Below, in pieces: positions 9,636 to 16,982 of a stretch of 64,000 nucleotides of DNA (positions are counted from its first letter, which is position 1; the number at the start of each line of letters is the position of its first letter). A program made the position numbers and the translations under genes. Origin of the DNA: JAWSVE01 sp050789445 (GTDB lineage Bacteria; Pseudomonadota; Gammaproteobacteria; Pseudomonadales; Cellvibrionaceae); assembly GCA_050789445.1 (NCBI GenBank), contig JAILXR010000001.1:2480001-2544000 (forward strand), read 5' to 3'. The notes under the pieces are model-generated. The model was not told where the DNA came from. It searched no databases and saw only the letters and a program-made list of their open reading frames with translations.

Positions 9636-10568
9636 TTAGTAACACATAAAATATAAATAATGGAAAAACAAAGGCGAGGTATACGTAAGACTATCTAATC
9701 GATCAAGAATACCTCCATGACCGGGTATTAAATGCCCACTGTCTTTTATTTGTAGATCCCTTTTTACTGATGAAATAACAACGTCACCAATAAAGCCTGC
9801 CACACCGATTAATGCGCCGGCAAATAAACCTTGTATGCTAGTTAACGGCGTTAATATTGGGGCAACTAGTGCAGCACATAAAGAAACGGTTAATAAGCCG
9901 CCAAGAAAACCTTCCCACGTTTTATTAGGGCTAACCTTCGGTATTATTTTATGCTTCCCTAACAGCTTCCCCCAAACGTATTGGCATACATCATTAAACT
10001 GTGTCATGAATAAAATAAAAAGTACCGGGCCTAAATATCCAGCCATTGCGTTTTTAACTGGAAGCACAATTAAAAAAGCGATATGGCTAATACTAAATAC
10101 CGCCAGCATCGTTGCCCAATTTAAGATTCCGGCCGATCGAATAAAACCTTTCGTTTCACCTATTAGCACCATTCTCATGGGTAAGAACAAAAAAACATAA
10201 ATAGGTATAAAAATAATGAACATCCCATACCAGCCAATAGCAACCCAATAATATTGAAGTGGTATAGACAAATACGCCCAAAAGATCACACGCCTATCGG
10301 CTTGTCGTGTCGGCACTATCGACAAAAATTCTTTCAACGCAAGAAAGCTTAAAAAAGCGAAAAATGTAATCGCTAAATTTTTATTGACGATGAGAACAAC
10401 AAAAATAATCCCGATCATTACCCACCAAGACTGAATGCGCTGGCGAAGTTCCGTGTAATCCTTTGTCGGTGATTTGCTTTCTAAATATAAACGGGCAAAC
10501 GTTGCCGTTAACAACAAAGCCGTGACTAAAGTCATGACATAAAATGAATTCTGAGGGATACCAAACAC
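9636..10568 (-). CDS. CdsA-family phosphatidate cytidylyltransferase
   Basis: 310-aa polytopic membrane protein with about eight hydrophobic segments. The C-terminal CDS signature is complete (SSVKRDLQIKD then IPGHGGILDRLD, about 260-290), so it should make CDP-diacylglycerol from phosphatidate and CTP. It starts with GTG at 10568. It is more like the accessory YnbB-type homologues than the housekeeping CdsA next to uppS and dxr, because it lies in a CDP-alcohol transferase and PlsC cluster; this is inferred from context. Confidence 0.9.
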   Translation of the reverse strand: MFGIPQNSFYVMTLVTALLLTATFARLYLESKSPTKDYTELRQRIQSWWVMIGIIFVVLIVNKNLAITFFAFLSFLALKEFLSIVPTRQADRRVIFWAYLSIPLQYYWVAIGWYGMFIIFIPIYVFLFLPMRMVLIGETKGFIRSAGILNWATMLAVFSISHIAFLIVLPVKNAMAGYLGPVLFILFMTQFNDVCQYVWGKLLGKHKIIPKVSPNKTWEGFLGGLLTVSLCAALVAPILTPLTSIQGLFAGALIGVAGFIGDVVISSVKRDLQIKDSGHLIPGHGGILDRLDSLTYTSPLFFHYLYFMCY

Positions 10569-10593
10569 GCGCTACTTCTCTATAGTTGTTTAT

Positions 10594-11358
10594 CTAGTTG
10601 TTGATGGATTTTGTTGTCGATGATGGCTTTTCTAAAAAAGTATAAGCTTCTCGTATGCGGCGAAAAATAGTAACAAAACACCCGCCAATAATGAGGGTAA
10701 GAGTCATCAAATAGATTATCCCCGGCGTCCAAAAATAACCCTCGAATGCTGTTAACACACACGCGATTGTCATTAAAGCCATACGATGCTGTTTAGCCAT
10801 AGGTCCTTGAAAATCAACCGGTGTGCCAACACTAGCGCCGAGAGTGCGAATATAAGCAGTCATAACGGCGAGGAGAGCAGCACACCAGCCAAGAGCATCC
10901 CCCCAACTTATCATTGTTAGGGTGTACCCCGCCGCAACTAAAATAAGTGAGTCAGCAATTCTGTCTGGGATATCATTATATAAATCTCCAGCAGGTGTGC
11001 TTTTACCGCCTTCAATAGCGACCATTCCATCAAAAAGATTACACAAGAGTCTGCACTGAATAAACAAAGCCGCAAGCAATGGAAAAATGAAACTTAAAAC
11101 ATCGGGCTTATACTCAATCACCTGATATTTTAAGGATGCATATTCACCGAAATTGCTCAGTAACGACAGCCCAATTAAACACAGTGCAGAGAGTAATGAA
11201 AACACTACGCTCATTATTGATATTTGATTTGGAGTAATATTTTTATTAGTCAGCCAAACTGCAATTGCTTTCGCTAAATGTGATTCGCGGACTTTTAAAG
11301 GGCGTCGCCCTTCAAGAGATTCCTGTTCGTTCTCCGACCCTGCTTTATTCGTCATCAT
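10594..11358 (-). CDS. CDP-alcohol phosphatidyltransferase family protein (YnbA-like)
   Basis: 254-aa membrane protein with about six hydrophobic segments. The CDP-alcohol motif region is LFDGMVA followed by GGKSTPAGDLYNDIPD (about 125-150). Compared with the classical DGxxAR(x8)G(x3)D(x3)D, the arginine is isoleucine and the first of the final aspartates is asparagine, while both flanking aspartates remain. Similar DGMVA variants exist in accessory homologues, as I recall them. The enzyme would transfer a phosphatidyl group from CDP-diacylglycerol to an alcohol; the acceptor is unknown. It lies 25 bp upstream of the CdsA-like gene. Confidence 0.85.
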   Translation of the reverse strand: MMTNKAGSENEQESLEGRRPLKVRESHLAKAIAVWLTNKNITPNQISIMSVVFSLLSALCLIGLSLLSNFGEYASLKYQVIEYKPDVLSFIFPLLAALFIQCRLLCNLFDGMVAIEGGKSTPAGDLYNDIPDRIADSLILVAAGYTLTMISWGDALGWCAALLAVMTAYIRTLGASVGTPVDFQGPMAKQHRMALMTIACVLTAFEGYFWTPGIIYLMTLTLIIGGCFVTIFRRIREAYTFLEKPSSTTKSINN

Positions 11359-11406
11359 TTTCTCATTATTTTTTATGGCTTTAATATCTTAATTAATTTT
11401 CACGCA

Positions 11407-11868
11407 CTACAACCACCGACGAACCTGTTCCTTATACAGTGAAAATTCTATAGTAAATATTTTTTCAAGTGCATTCTCTTCAGGTTTTATTTGAAACTTA
11501 TTCATATACAAAATAAAACCTATAACACCAACAACTGAAAATGGTGATGACAAATAAGCAACAAGAGATAAAAGAAAAAAGGCAAAGCCAACATACATTG
11601 GGTTTCTTGAAATACGATACACCCCAGAGATAACTAACGAAGATGCTCCCTCAGGCTTTAACGGATTAACTGTAGTTTTTGCACGCCGAAAAGAAACAAC
11701 CCCTGCAACACAAAAAAACAACCCTAATGTAAAGATTATCGCCGCTATAATTATTCTCAAAGTAAAGTTAACATCAATAACTGGAAACATTAAAGAAAGC
11801 CACCAAATGAGAAAAGCAAAGACTAATGTAACTATTGGCGGTGGTATTTTATTTTCAAGTACGTTCAT
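11407..11868 (-). CDS. isoprenylcysteine carboxyl methyltransferase family protein
   Basis: 153-aa membrane protein with four hydrophobic segments. The ICMT/PEMT-type signature is visible: SGVYRISRNPMYVGF in the middle and PEENALEKIF then YKEQVRRWL at the C-terminus, which form the S-adenosylmethionine site. Bacterial members methylate unknown lipids or small molecules. It is the first gene of the leftward lipid cluster, 48 bp from the CDP-alcohol transferase gene, which suggests a lipid substrate; that is inference. Confidence 0.85.
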   Translation of the reverse strand: MNVLENKIPPPIVTLVFAFLIWWLSLMFPVIDVNFTLRIIIAAIIFTLGLFFCVAGVVSFRRAKTTVNPLKPEGASSLVISGVYRISRNPMYVGFAFFLLSLVAYLSSPFSVVGVIGFILYMNKFQIKPEENALEKIFTIEFSLYKEQVRRWL

Positions 11869-11974
11869 ATATTTCCATGGCCTATAACCCCGAGCCTACA
11901 GGACCAGCTCATTGATGAAGCTCTATGGCAACAGCTTAGCCCTTAAAGAATAATATCAGACAGCAAAAAGATAC

Positions 11975-12085
11975 TTATGATTCTGTCTTTTTATCCACGG
12001 ATTTATTTTTCTTATTAGCCATTAATGCATTTATACCGTATCCAATCAGCATCCCTAAAATTAATCCAATTAAAACATTTTGCAT
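11975..12085 (-). CDS. possible 36-aa single-pass membrane protein
   Basis: A short reading frame encoding a glycine-rich hydrophobic helix (NVLIGLILGMLIGYGINAL) followed by a lysine-rich tail. The composition and the positive-inside tail look like a real small membrane protein, but the Shine-Dalgarno is poor and there is no comparative evidence. It lies between the lipid cluster and the distal end of the integron. Confidence 0.4.
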   Translation of the reverse strand: MQNVLIGLILGMLIGYGINALMANKKNKSVDKKTES

Positions 12086-12192
12086 TACTAAAGTGAGTAT
12101 CACACAAGATAGCATTCCATGAAATGGAATTGGCTATAAGTTCCTTCCCGATGTCAAAAAAACTCATGATTGAAATTGAACAAAGTGCTATT

Positions 12193-12346
12193 GGCTAACT
12201 TAACGGCTTGAAGTTTGAACTCTAGGGTATAACGGTCGTACTGATGTTTGATTGCTCGTCCCAACTCGGGGCTCCTTTAATAAACAGGATTGACTGGCCA
12301 TTAAAGTGGTGAGACTTCAATCTTGTAAGCTGTTACTTTGTTAAGC
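12193..12346 (-). repeat. attC site of cassette 11 (distal end)
   Basis: Ends GGCTAAC (12193-12199) and GTTAAGC (12340-12346). The outer 35 nt on each side pair imperfectly: TAACGGCTT-GAAG on the left against the complement of CTTGTAAGCTGTTA on the right. At 154 bp it is among the two longest in the array. The stop codon of cassette 11 lies inside it. Confidence 0.7.
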
Positions 12347-13046
12347 TCTCAAGTTCTGGAAACCAAAAGTTTACTGCAGACCTATTTACTCCATCCTTGC
12401 CCATCCACCAATCAACTGGGTAGCACCAATCAGAACTATGTCTCTTGCGCGGTGCTAAACCTAGGGGTGTATATTTGTATAGGCTCCCTCTATGCTCTTC
12501 CGTCTGTAAAATACCGCAATAACCGAAGGTTTCTAGAAGTGTTATCCGTTGCTCCTCATTGGAATGAAAATCTTTAATGGTTCTAAGCGACTTTTGAAGA
12601 AATCGCGGAGTTGTATCTGAAGGCACATTTTCAATTGTTTGTATAATTTTGAGTAAAATATGGTAATCAGATTCGCTTGGCACCAGCTCTGGGAGCTCTT
12701 CTTGGAGGGCAAGTAACGCCCAATACATATAGATATTCCCATAGGATACTAAGCCACCGGTGCTCTCTGATCCTTCTTCAATAAATTCTTTAGTTTGGTA
12801 TGAGGGATTGTTTCTGCTACTAATGCAGGTGCTGCATTGATTGTCTGGTCCAAAGCCTTTGATATGAGCAAATTTATGATCTGGAAATTTTTGCATTACT
12901 GCTAATGCAGGAAGCCCGCTCCGATATATTAATTTTCTGGAAGAAAGACTCGCAACAAAATTTCTGGACACCTGTTTAATTGAAAGTCTATTTTTTAAAT
13001 CAATAGCAAGTTGGACGGCTTCGTCATGAGACTGTGGGATATGCAT
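12333..13046 (-). CDS. cassette 11: unknown protein
   Basis: 237-aa soluble-looking protein without a signal peptide. I do not recognise the family. It has a CxxC pair (NQCSTCISS) near residue 72 and a conserved-looking C-terminal part (SDWCYPVDWWMGKDGVN and VNFWFPEL) rich in tryptophan. It is the last cassette of the array, and its stop codon falls in the attC core, as in several other cassettes here. No promoter of its own is visible; expression would depend on the leader promoter or on read-through. Confidence 0.75.
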   Translation of the reverse strand: MHIPQSHDEAVQLAIDLKNRLSIKQVSRNFVASLSSRKLIYRSGLPALAVMQKFPDHKFAHIKGFGPDNQCSTCISSRNNPSYQTKEFIEEGSESTGGLVSYGNIYMYWALLALQEELPELVPSESDYHILLKIIQTIENVPSDTTPRFLQKSLRTIKDFHSNEEQRITLLETFGYCGILQTEEHRGSLYKYTPLGLAPRKRHSSDWCYPVDWWMGKDGVNRSAVNFWFPELESLTK

Positions 13047-13058
13047 CGCTGGAGCTAC

Positions 13059-13213
13059 CTATAACTCAGTGGAGTTAGATGGGACTTAATCGTAGGCCCT
13101 TGCAAACCTTGAGAGAATTTATTTTTATTTTCTAAATTGTAAATCGATGTGAATTTAAAGTTATAAGTTTTTGAAAGTTAAAGCCTCATCTGACCCCACT
13201 TGCTTTGTTCTTT
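13059..13213 (-). repeat. degenerate attC site of cassette 10
   Basis: The left core CTATAAC (13059-13065) is acceptable, but the right core is GTTCTTT (13207-13213), which departs from GTTRRRY. The arms still pair: 13068-13081 matches the complement of 13187-13200 at 12 of 14 positions. At 155 bp it is unusually long; it may be poorly recombined. Confidence 0.55.
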
Positions 13214-13220
13214 TTGTATA

Positions 13221-13655
13221 TTAAAGTTTAACAATGTAATATTTGTAACCTATTTCACACAAACTTTCCGCTTTTTCTAGTTCGCCAAGTGCTTCATCAA
13301 ACTCAGATAACCTATCCGCCTCCTCGCTACTAATATACTTTGGTAAACCCCATAAACTTTCTACTACATCAGAATATTTTTCAATAATATTGTACTGTTT
13401 CGTAAGATTAACTTTGTGTTCTGAAGCATTGATTTCCTCTAATGCCCTACATAAGCATAAATAGCATTGGTAACCCCAGTTACAGAAAAACTGAAGAAAG
13501 CCTCCGTTATTCACATCGAGGATGTATTTATGTAAAGCAAAAATCCTGTGCTCGATATTTGATACATCCAACTCTCCCTTTAGCGCAGTTGCTTCCAACT
13601 CCGTAGCTAAAGGACTCACAAGATCAAACCAGCAATCTTCCCAATTTTGTTCCAT
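13221..13655 (-). CDS. cassette 10: DMP19/DUF4375-family protein
   Basis: 144-aa acidic protein. The central block LDVNNGGFLQFFCNWG and the later LPKYISSEEADRLSEFDE fit the DMP19 (DUF4375) family, named for a Neisseria DNA-mimic protein that binds a transcription factor. Most family members are uncharacterised, and whether this one mimics DNA is not known; the acidic residues are concentrated in the C-terminal half. The family is recognised from the NGGF-QFF-N-G pattern. Stop codon 8 nt from the attC core. Confidence 0.7.
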   Translation of the reverse strand: MEQNWEDCWFDLVSPLATELEATALKGELDVSNIEHRIFALHKYILDVNNGGFLQFFCNWGYQCYLCLCRALEEINASEHKVNLTKQYNIIEKYSDVVESLWGLPKYISSEEADRLSEFDEALGELEKAESLCEIGYKYYIVKL

Positions 13656-13684
13656 CGGAGAAACTCACTCAGAAGCTTGAGAGA

Positions 13685-13787
13685 ACATAACGCCCGCCTC
13701 AACGAGCAAATTTTGCTGGCGGCAGTTTTGCTGCGCAGCGCAAAAGTGGTGACAGTAAAATTTGTCCGTTGGAGGCGTTTGTTACGT
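13685..13787 (-). repeat. attC site of cassette 9
   Basis: Cores ACATAAC (13685-13691) and GTTACGT (13781-13787), 103 bp. Inner arms pair around AACGAGCAAATTTTGC and the complement of AAAATTTGTCCGTT. Confidence 0.85.
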
Positions 13788-14441
13788 TCACCATACCTTC
13801 CAACAAGGCTTGGCTTTTATTCTCTTAAACCCCAGCAATGGTATTTCTTCAGGTTCCAATAGATTCTCATCAATATAACCCTCTAATTGGTAGCCGAAGA
13901 ACTCTTTTAAGGCCGCTTCACCTAACTCTAACGGATGAAAGACAAATGGATAATCAAACTTGTCTTCTTCCTCGGGGTCTACTGCAGGGTGTTTACCCTC
14001 CCAGTAATCAAACTCAAAGGCTAGTCTATTACCAATTTCTTCCAATATTCCGCTATCTGGAGATAAGCTAAGCGCCCTTACGAGCTTTCCATTTTCCCAT
14101 TTTGCAAATGCGAGCCAATCTACTGCGCTATGCATAGCATGCAAGTATATATTTTCACCCAATGAAAAATCGATAAAACGAGGGTTTACTTTTGATGGAT
14201 AGTCGCCAGCGAACTCTTTTGCAGCTATTACTGATACGTTATTAAAGCAACCTGCATATATGATGTCATCGGGTGGATTTGTATATGACAAATCACCATC
14301 ATCAATCGGCTCCAATTGTTCATCTGGGTAAAGTTTATTAAGCAAAGAAATTGTTGCTTCTTTATCTAAGGATTTTTCTGCCTTGAAGTTCTCTGATGCA
14401 TCTCCATTGGAGTATACGATCATCCATGTTTTAGCACCCAA
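13788..14441 (-). CDS. cassette 9: DUF6928-family protein
   Basis: 217-aa soluble protein. The pattern MGAKTWMIVYSNGD at the start, then DDIIYAGCF, LHAMHSAVDWLAFA, SLSPDSGILEEIGN, WEGKHPAV and HPLELGEAALKEFFG, matches the DUF6928 family as I know it, which is best known from actinobacteria. Function is unknown; in those genomes it is a single-copy cytoplasmic protein. Its presence as a gammaproteobacterial integron cassette points to transfer between distant hosts. The stop codon directly abuts the attC core. Confidence 0.78.
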   Translation of the reverse strand: MGAKTWMIVYSNGDASENFKAEKSLDKEATISLLNKLYPDEQLEPIDDGDLSYTNPPDDIIYAGCFNNVSVIAAKEFAGDYPSKVNPRFIDFSLGENIYLHAMHSAVDWLAFAKWENGKLVRALSLSPDSGILEEIGNRLAFEFDYWEGKHPAVDPEEEDKFDYPFVFHPLELGEAALKEFFGYQLEGYIDENLLEPEEIPLLGFKRIKAKPCWKVW

Positions 14442-14460
14442 TGTTCAATTCTCCTTTAAA

Positions 14461-14559
14461 ACGTAACGCATTGCTAAGGGGCACACGAAACAACGTGTAG
14501 TGTGTCCCAATGGAGCCAGCGCTTTTTGCTGGCGGAATGTCTTGAGCGACTTGTTATAA
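14461..14559 (-). repeat. attC site of cassette 8
   Basis: Cores ACGTAAC (14461-14467) and GTTATAA (14553-14559), 99 bp. The stop codon of cassette 8 is in the right core. Confidence 0.85.
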
Positions 14560-14973
14560 GCCAACTCGTTCACCAAGATTAATGTTATATTTTTCATCCA
14601 GAATTCCGCGAACTTGAGTAATATAGTTTTTTACAAATTGCTCAATATATTCACGGGGTACCGCTTGATCACACTTGTTTTTTTGCCACGACGATTCCAA
14701 TTTATACATACCTTTTGATATTTCTGTTATATCAAAAATATCTAGATCTTCCTCGTCCATACTCTCGTACTTAAAACTGGTCCCAACAGGCTTTTTAATC
14801 CAGTCGTTTAATGCAACAGCAAATTCTACTATTGGTAGAGACTCATCAAAATATGCGCATGAATTAACTAGCACCACCACTTTACCTTCGATATTTAGAT
14901 ATATCTCATGCAACTTTTTAAGCGTCACTTGCTCAGGGTCTTTATGTACACTTTCAATGCGAACTGTAATCAT
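14554..14973 (-). CDS. cassette 8: unknown protein
   Basis: 139-aa protein without signal peptide or membrane segment. I do not recognise the family. It has a hydrophobic strand (KVVVLVNSCAYF) followed by LPIVEFAVALNDWI, which reads like an alpha/beta domain, and an acidic middle (DEEDLDIFDI). Small, acidic, soluble proteins of this sort are common in integron arrays; immunity-like folds are one possibility but nothing here proves it. The start at 14973 is 10 nt from the attC of cassette 7. Confidence 0.72.
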   Translation of the reverse strand: MITVRIESVHKDPEQVTLKKLHEIYLNIEGKVVVLVNSCAYFDESLPIVEFAVALNDWIKKPVGTSFKYESMDEEDLDIFDITEISKGMYKLESSWQKNKCDQAVPREYIEQFVKNYITQVRGILDEKYNINLGERVGL

Positions 14974-14982
14974 GGGTTTGAC

Positions 14983-15096
14983 TTATAACGCAGAGTGCAG
15001 CTGCATTTTGGTTGGTGTGGAGTTTTGTGTAAAATGGCGAAGCCATGCACAAAACGGAGCGCCGACCAAAATGTCAGCTGGCACGTATTGTTAGGC
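14983..15096 (-). repeat. attC site of cassette 7
   Basis: Cores TTATAAC (14983-14989) and GTTAGGC (15090-15096), 114 bp. It is strongly similar to the attC at 15970-16083: both carry TTTTGGTTG, TGGAGTTTTG, TGGCGAAGCCA and CAAAACGGAGCG. Confidence 0.88.
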
Positions 15097-15465
15097 ATTT
15101 GATTCACGGTATTCATCCAGCAAACGATAGAACTCTCGGATAGATTCACGATGTTGCTCAGTAGTGGCGTCTTTTTGGTAATTTTCCCACCTAATATTTT
15201 CGGGATCAAAACCTAAAACAACAGCGAAGATCATGTTGCACCAGCCGGCTGTTGACTCGTAATAATTAAAACGATTTCTTATCCATTCATGGAATTCGTA
15301 AAAGCTCGGTTCAGCGGTATCTTCCAAATTTAAATCCATCATTGCCATCTGGTAACCAGCCAAATATGAGCGCATGTTTTCCAGTTTTTCATCGCCAATA
15401 TACATCCCAGGCCTTTTTCGTACCTTATCTAAAATGTCATATATATTGTAAGTGCTTCGACTCAT
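15091..15465 (-). CDS. cassette 7: unknown protein with GYRB-like RKRPGMYIG start
   Basis: 124 aa from the ATG at 15465; an upstream in-frame start at 15495 lies in the attC and is not used. The N-terminus (YDILDKVRKRPGMYIGDEKL) resembles the RKRPGMYIG stretch at the start of GHKL ATPase domains and also occurs in a family of short hypothetical proteins, with no ATPase domain following here. The rest (SFYEFHEWIRNRFNYYES, GWCNMIFAVVLGFDP) is the conserved core of those hypotheticals. Function unknown. Confidence 0.75.
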   Translation of the reverse strand: MSRSTYNIYDILDKVRKRPGMYIGDEKLENMRSYLAGYQMAMMDLNLEDTAEPSFYEFHEWIRNRFNYYESTAGWCNMIFAVVLGFDPENIRWENYQKDATTEQHRESIREFYRLLDEYRESNA

Positions 15466-15471
15466 TGGGTT

Positions 15472-15584
15472 GCCTAACGCCCACAGCAGGCGCATTTAAG
15501 TAGGTGGTTGTTTTTATGCCAGCGTAGCGATCGGCATAAAAAGAAGCGCCGGAATAAATGTCGCACTGACTGTGTTTGTTAGGC
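15472..15584 (-). repeat. attC site of cassette 6
   Basis: Cores GCCTAAC (15472-15478) and GTTAGGC (15578-15584), both perfect, 113 bp. The centre is a hairpin GTTTTTATGCC against GGCATAAAAAG. Confidence 0.9.
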
Positions 15585-15599
15585 AATTTTACGCCCCCA

Positions 15600-15965
15600 T
15601 TACACGGTTCGAATTAGCGGTGTTATTGGAAACCACTCTTCCTGAACCTCAGTTTCTGAACAGCTGTAATATTCTATATGATCCTTGTGTAATGTTGACT
15701 CTGATGAAAGAATATCTCTAATACTTTGCCATACTTCAGGTTTTGGAGATGCCAGTCCGTGATATTCTTCAAAGCTCCCCAATATAAGCGCCATCAACGT
15801 AAACCGTTCATCATCTGTAGTTGCAGAATTTCTATAGCAATCTAAAAACTCCTCTACTCGCGAGGGATCTGCACATTCAATTTCCCAATCTTGCATGAGC
15901 GGATCTTCATGTAGATTCAAAAGCTTATTGAATCTATTAATAGCTTCTCTAGTGGGATGTCTCAT
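15600..15965 (-). CDS. cassette 6: unknown protein
   Basis: 121-aa soluble acidic protein, not recognised. It appears all-helical (RFNKLLNLHE, RVEEFLDCYRNSA, DERFTLMALILGSFEEY) with a C-terminal EEWFPITPLIR strand. The helical pattern with a short C-terminal strand resembles immunity-type hypotheticals that occur in toxin loci, but there is no toxin nearby. The ATG at 15965 is 4 nt from the next attC. Confidence 0.72.
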   Translation of the reverse strand: MRHPTREAINRFNKLLNLHEDPLMQDWEIECADPSRVEEFLDCYRNSATTDDERFTLMALILGSFEEYHGLASPKPEVWQSIRDILSSESTLHKDHIEYYSCSETEVQEEWFPITPLIRTV

Positions 15966-15969
15966 AAGT

Positions 15970-16083
15970 GCCTAACGCCTTTGTCATTTGTGTTTTGGTT
16001 GTAGTGGAGTTTTGGGGTAAAGTGGCGAAGCCACCCCAAAACGGAGCGTAGACCAAAACGTCAAATGGACAAACTTGTTATGT
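15970..16083 (-). repeat. attC site of cassette 5
   Basis: Cores GCCTAAC (15970-15976) and GTTATGT (16077-16083), 114 bp, closely related to the site at 14983-15096. Confidence 0.88.
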
Positions 16084-16096
16084 GATTGGCATGTTT

Positions 16097-16387
16097 TCAT
16101 TCGTATATCTTCCCGCAATATAAGAATACAGCCATTTTTTTCCACATATTGGCTTCGGCAAGATCTTGGAATGCACCAAAATCTGAGTCAATCGCCCAAG
16201 CATGCGCTGCCCCCAAGAACGATTCTATTGTTCCATTTTCCCAGCCATTAGCTTCGCTACTATATGGATTACTAGGGCTAATTTTTTCTTTGCGAACTGA
16301 GTCTTCACGGTCCTTTTTGAGAATTTCTACGAAAGCCAAAAAAGAATTTTGGTCATCTACTATTTCAACTAACTCGTGTAATTCCAT
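16097..16387 (-). CDS. cassette 5: DUF7660-like protein
   Basis: 96 aa. The C-terminal half (GWENGTIESFLGAAHAWAID, then MWKKMAVFLYCGKIYE) matches the short DUF7660-type family of hypothetical proteins with a conserved WENxTIxxFLxAAxAW block and a terminal GKIYE, from memory. The N-terminal half (SFLAFVEILKKDRE) is a predicted helix. No function is known. These proteins are often found as solitary genes or cassettes. Confidence 0.72.
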   Translation of the reverse strand: MELHELVEIVDDQNSFLAFVEILKKDREDSVRKEKISPSNPYSSEANGWENGTIESFLGAAHAWAIDSDFGAFQDLAEANMWKKMAVFLYCGKIYE

Positions 16388-16426
16388 AGTTTAATTTCTT
16401 ACTTACTTATCCGGGGCCTTGTGAGC

Positions 16427-16519
16427 ACATAACGCCTTGCACACGGGCCGCAATGGAGCGCCAGCGGAATGGAGGTCCGAGCCGCGAAGCGGCGCTTTGC
16501 GTGCTGCAACTTGTTAGGC
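16427..16519 (-). repeat. attC site of cassette 4
   Basis: Cores ACATAAC (16427-16433) and GTTAGGC (16513-16519), 93 bp. The centre pairs GCGCCAGCGG and GCCGCGAAGCGGCGC. Confidence 0.87.
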
Positions 16520-16520
16520 A

Positions 16521-16898
16521 TTACCGCACTCTCGTTACTTTACCATTATTTGAATACATTAAATGCCTCGCCCTTTTAGTGCTTATTCCCCAATCATCCG
16601 ATTCCCAGCGAGCAAACCCAGCCTCTGTTAAATACAGCATCAGCTCTGTAGTATTTAACTGTTCCCATTTTTGCACGGCAGCTAGTGATTGTTTCTCTGT
16701 TAGGTCTGAAAAAGTGTCATTGACTGGTTTTGAGATTAACATTGTTCCGTCTTGGATTAGCTCCCTTAACTTATCTAGGACAAGAACTTTATCACAGCTC
16801 CATTTTTCAAATTCATAATACAGCTCTTGTAATCTTGATTCTTCACTCGCATTAAGTGCAACCAAGAACTGTATATCGTTTGATGAGATTGATTCCAT
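16521..16898 (-). CDS. cassette 4: unknown protein
   Basis: 125 aa from the ATG at 16898 (MESISSND); the frame extends upstream into the attC of cassette 3, which is not coding. I do not recognise the family. It reads as a mixed alpha/beta protein: helix FEKWSCDKVLVLDKLRELI, strand TMLISKPV, helix LTEKQSLAAVQKWEQ, then LMLYLTEAGFARWESDDWG, a pattern that could be a small winged-helix domain. The stop codon is 1 nt from the attC core. Confidence 0.75.
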   Translation of the reverse strand: MESISSNDIQFLVALNASEESRLQELYYEFEKWSCDKVLVLDKLRELIQDGTMLISKPVNDTFSDLTEKQSLAAVQKWEQLNTTELMLYLTEAGFARWESDDWGISTKRARHLMYSNNGKVTRVR

Positions 16899-16904
16899 TT
16901 GGAT

Positions 16905-16976
16905 GCCTAACGCCGCAAGAAGGGGCGATTGTGAAGCGCAGCGTAACAATTGTCCCGCTTGCTTGCTTTGTTATGC
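16905..16976 (-). repeat. attC site of cassette 3
   Basis: Cores GCCTAAC (16905-16911) and GTTATGC (16970-16976), 72 bp, the shortest of the array. Arms GCAAGAAGGGGCGATTGT and ACAATTGTCCCGCTTGC pair around GAAGCGCAGCG. Confidence 0.9.
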
Positions 16977-16982
16977 GTATAT

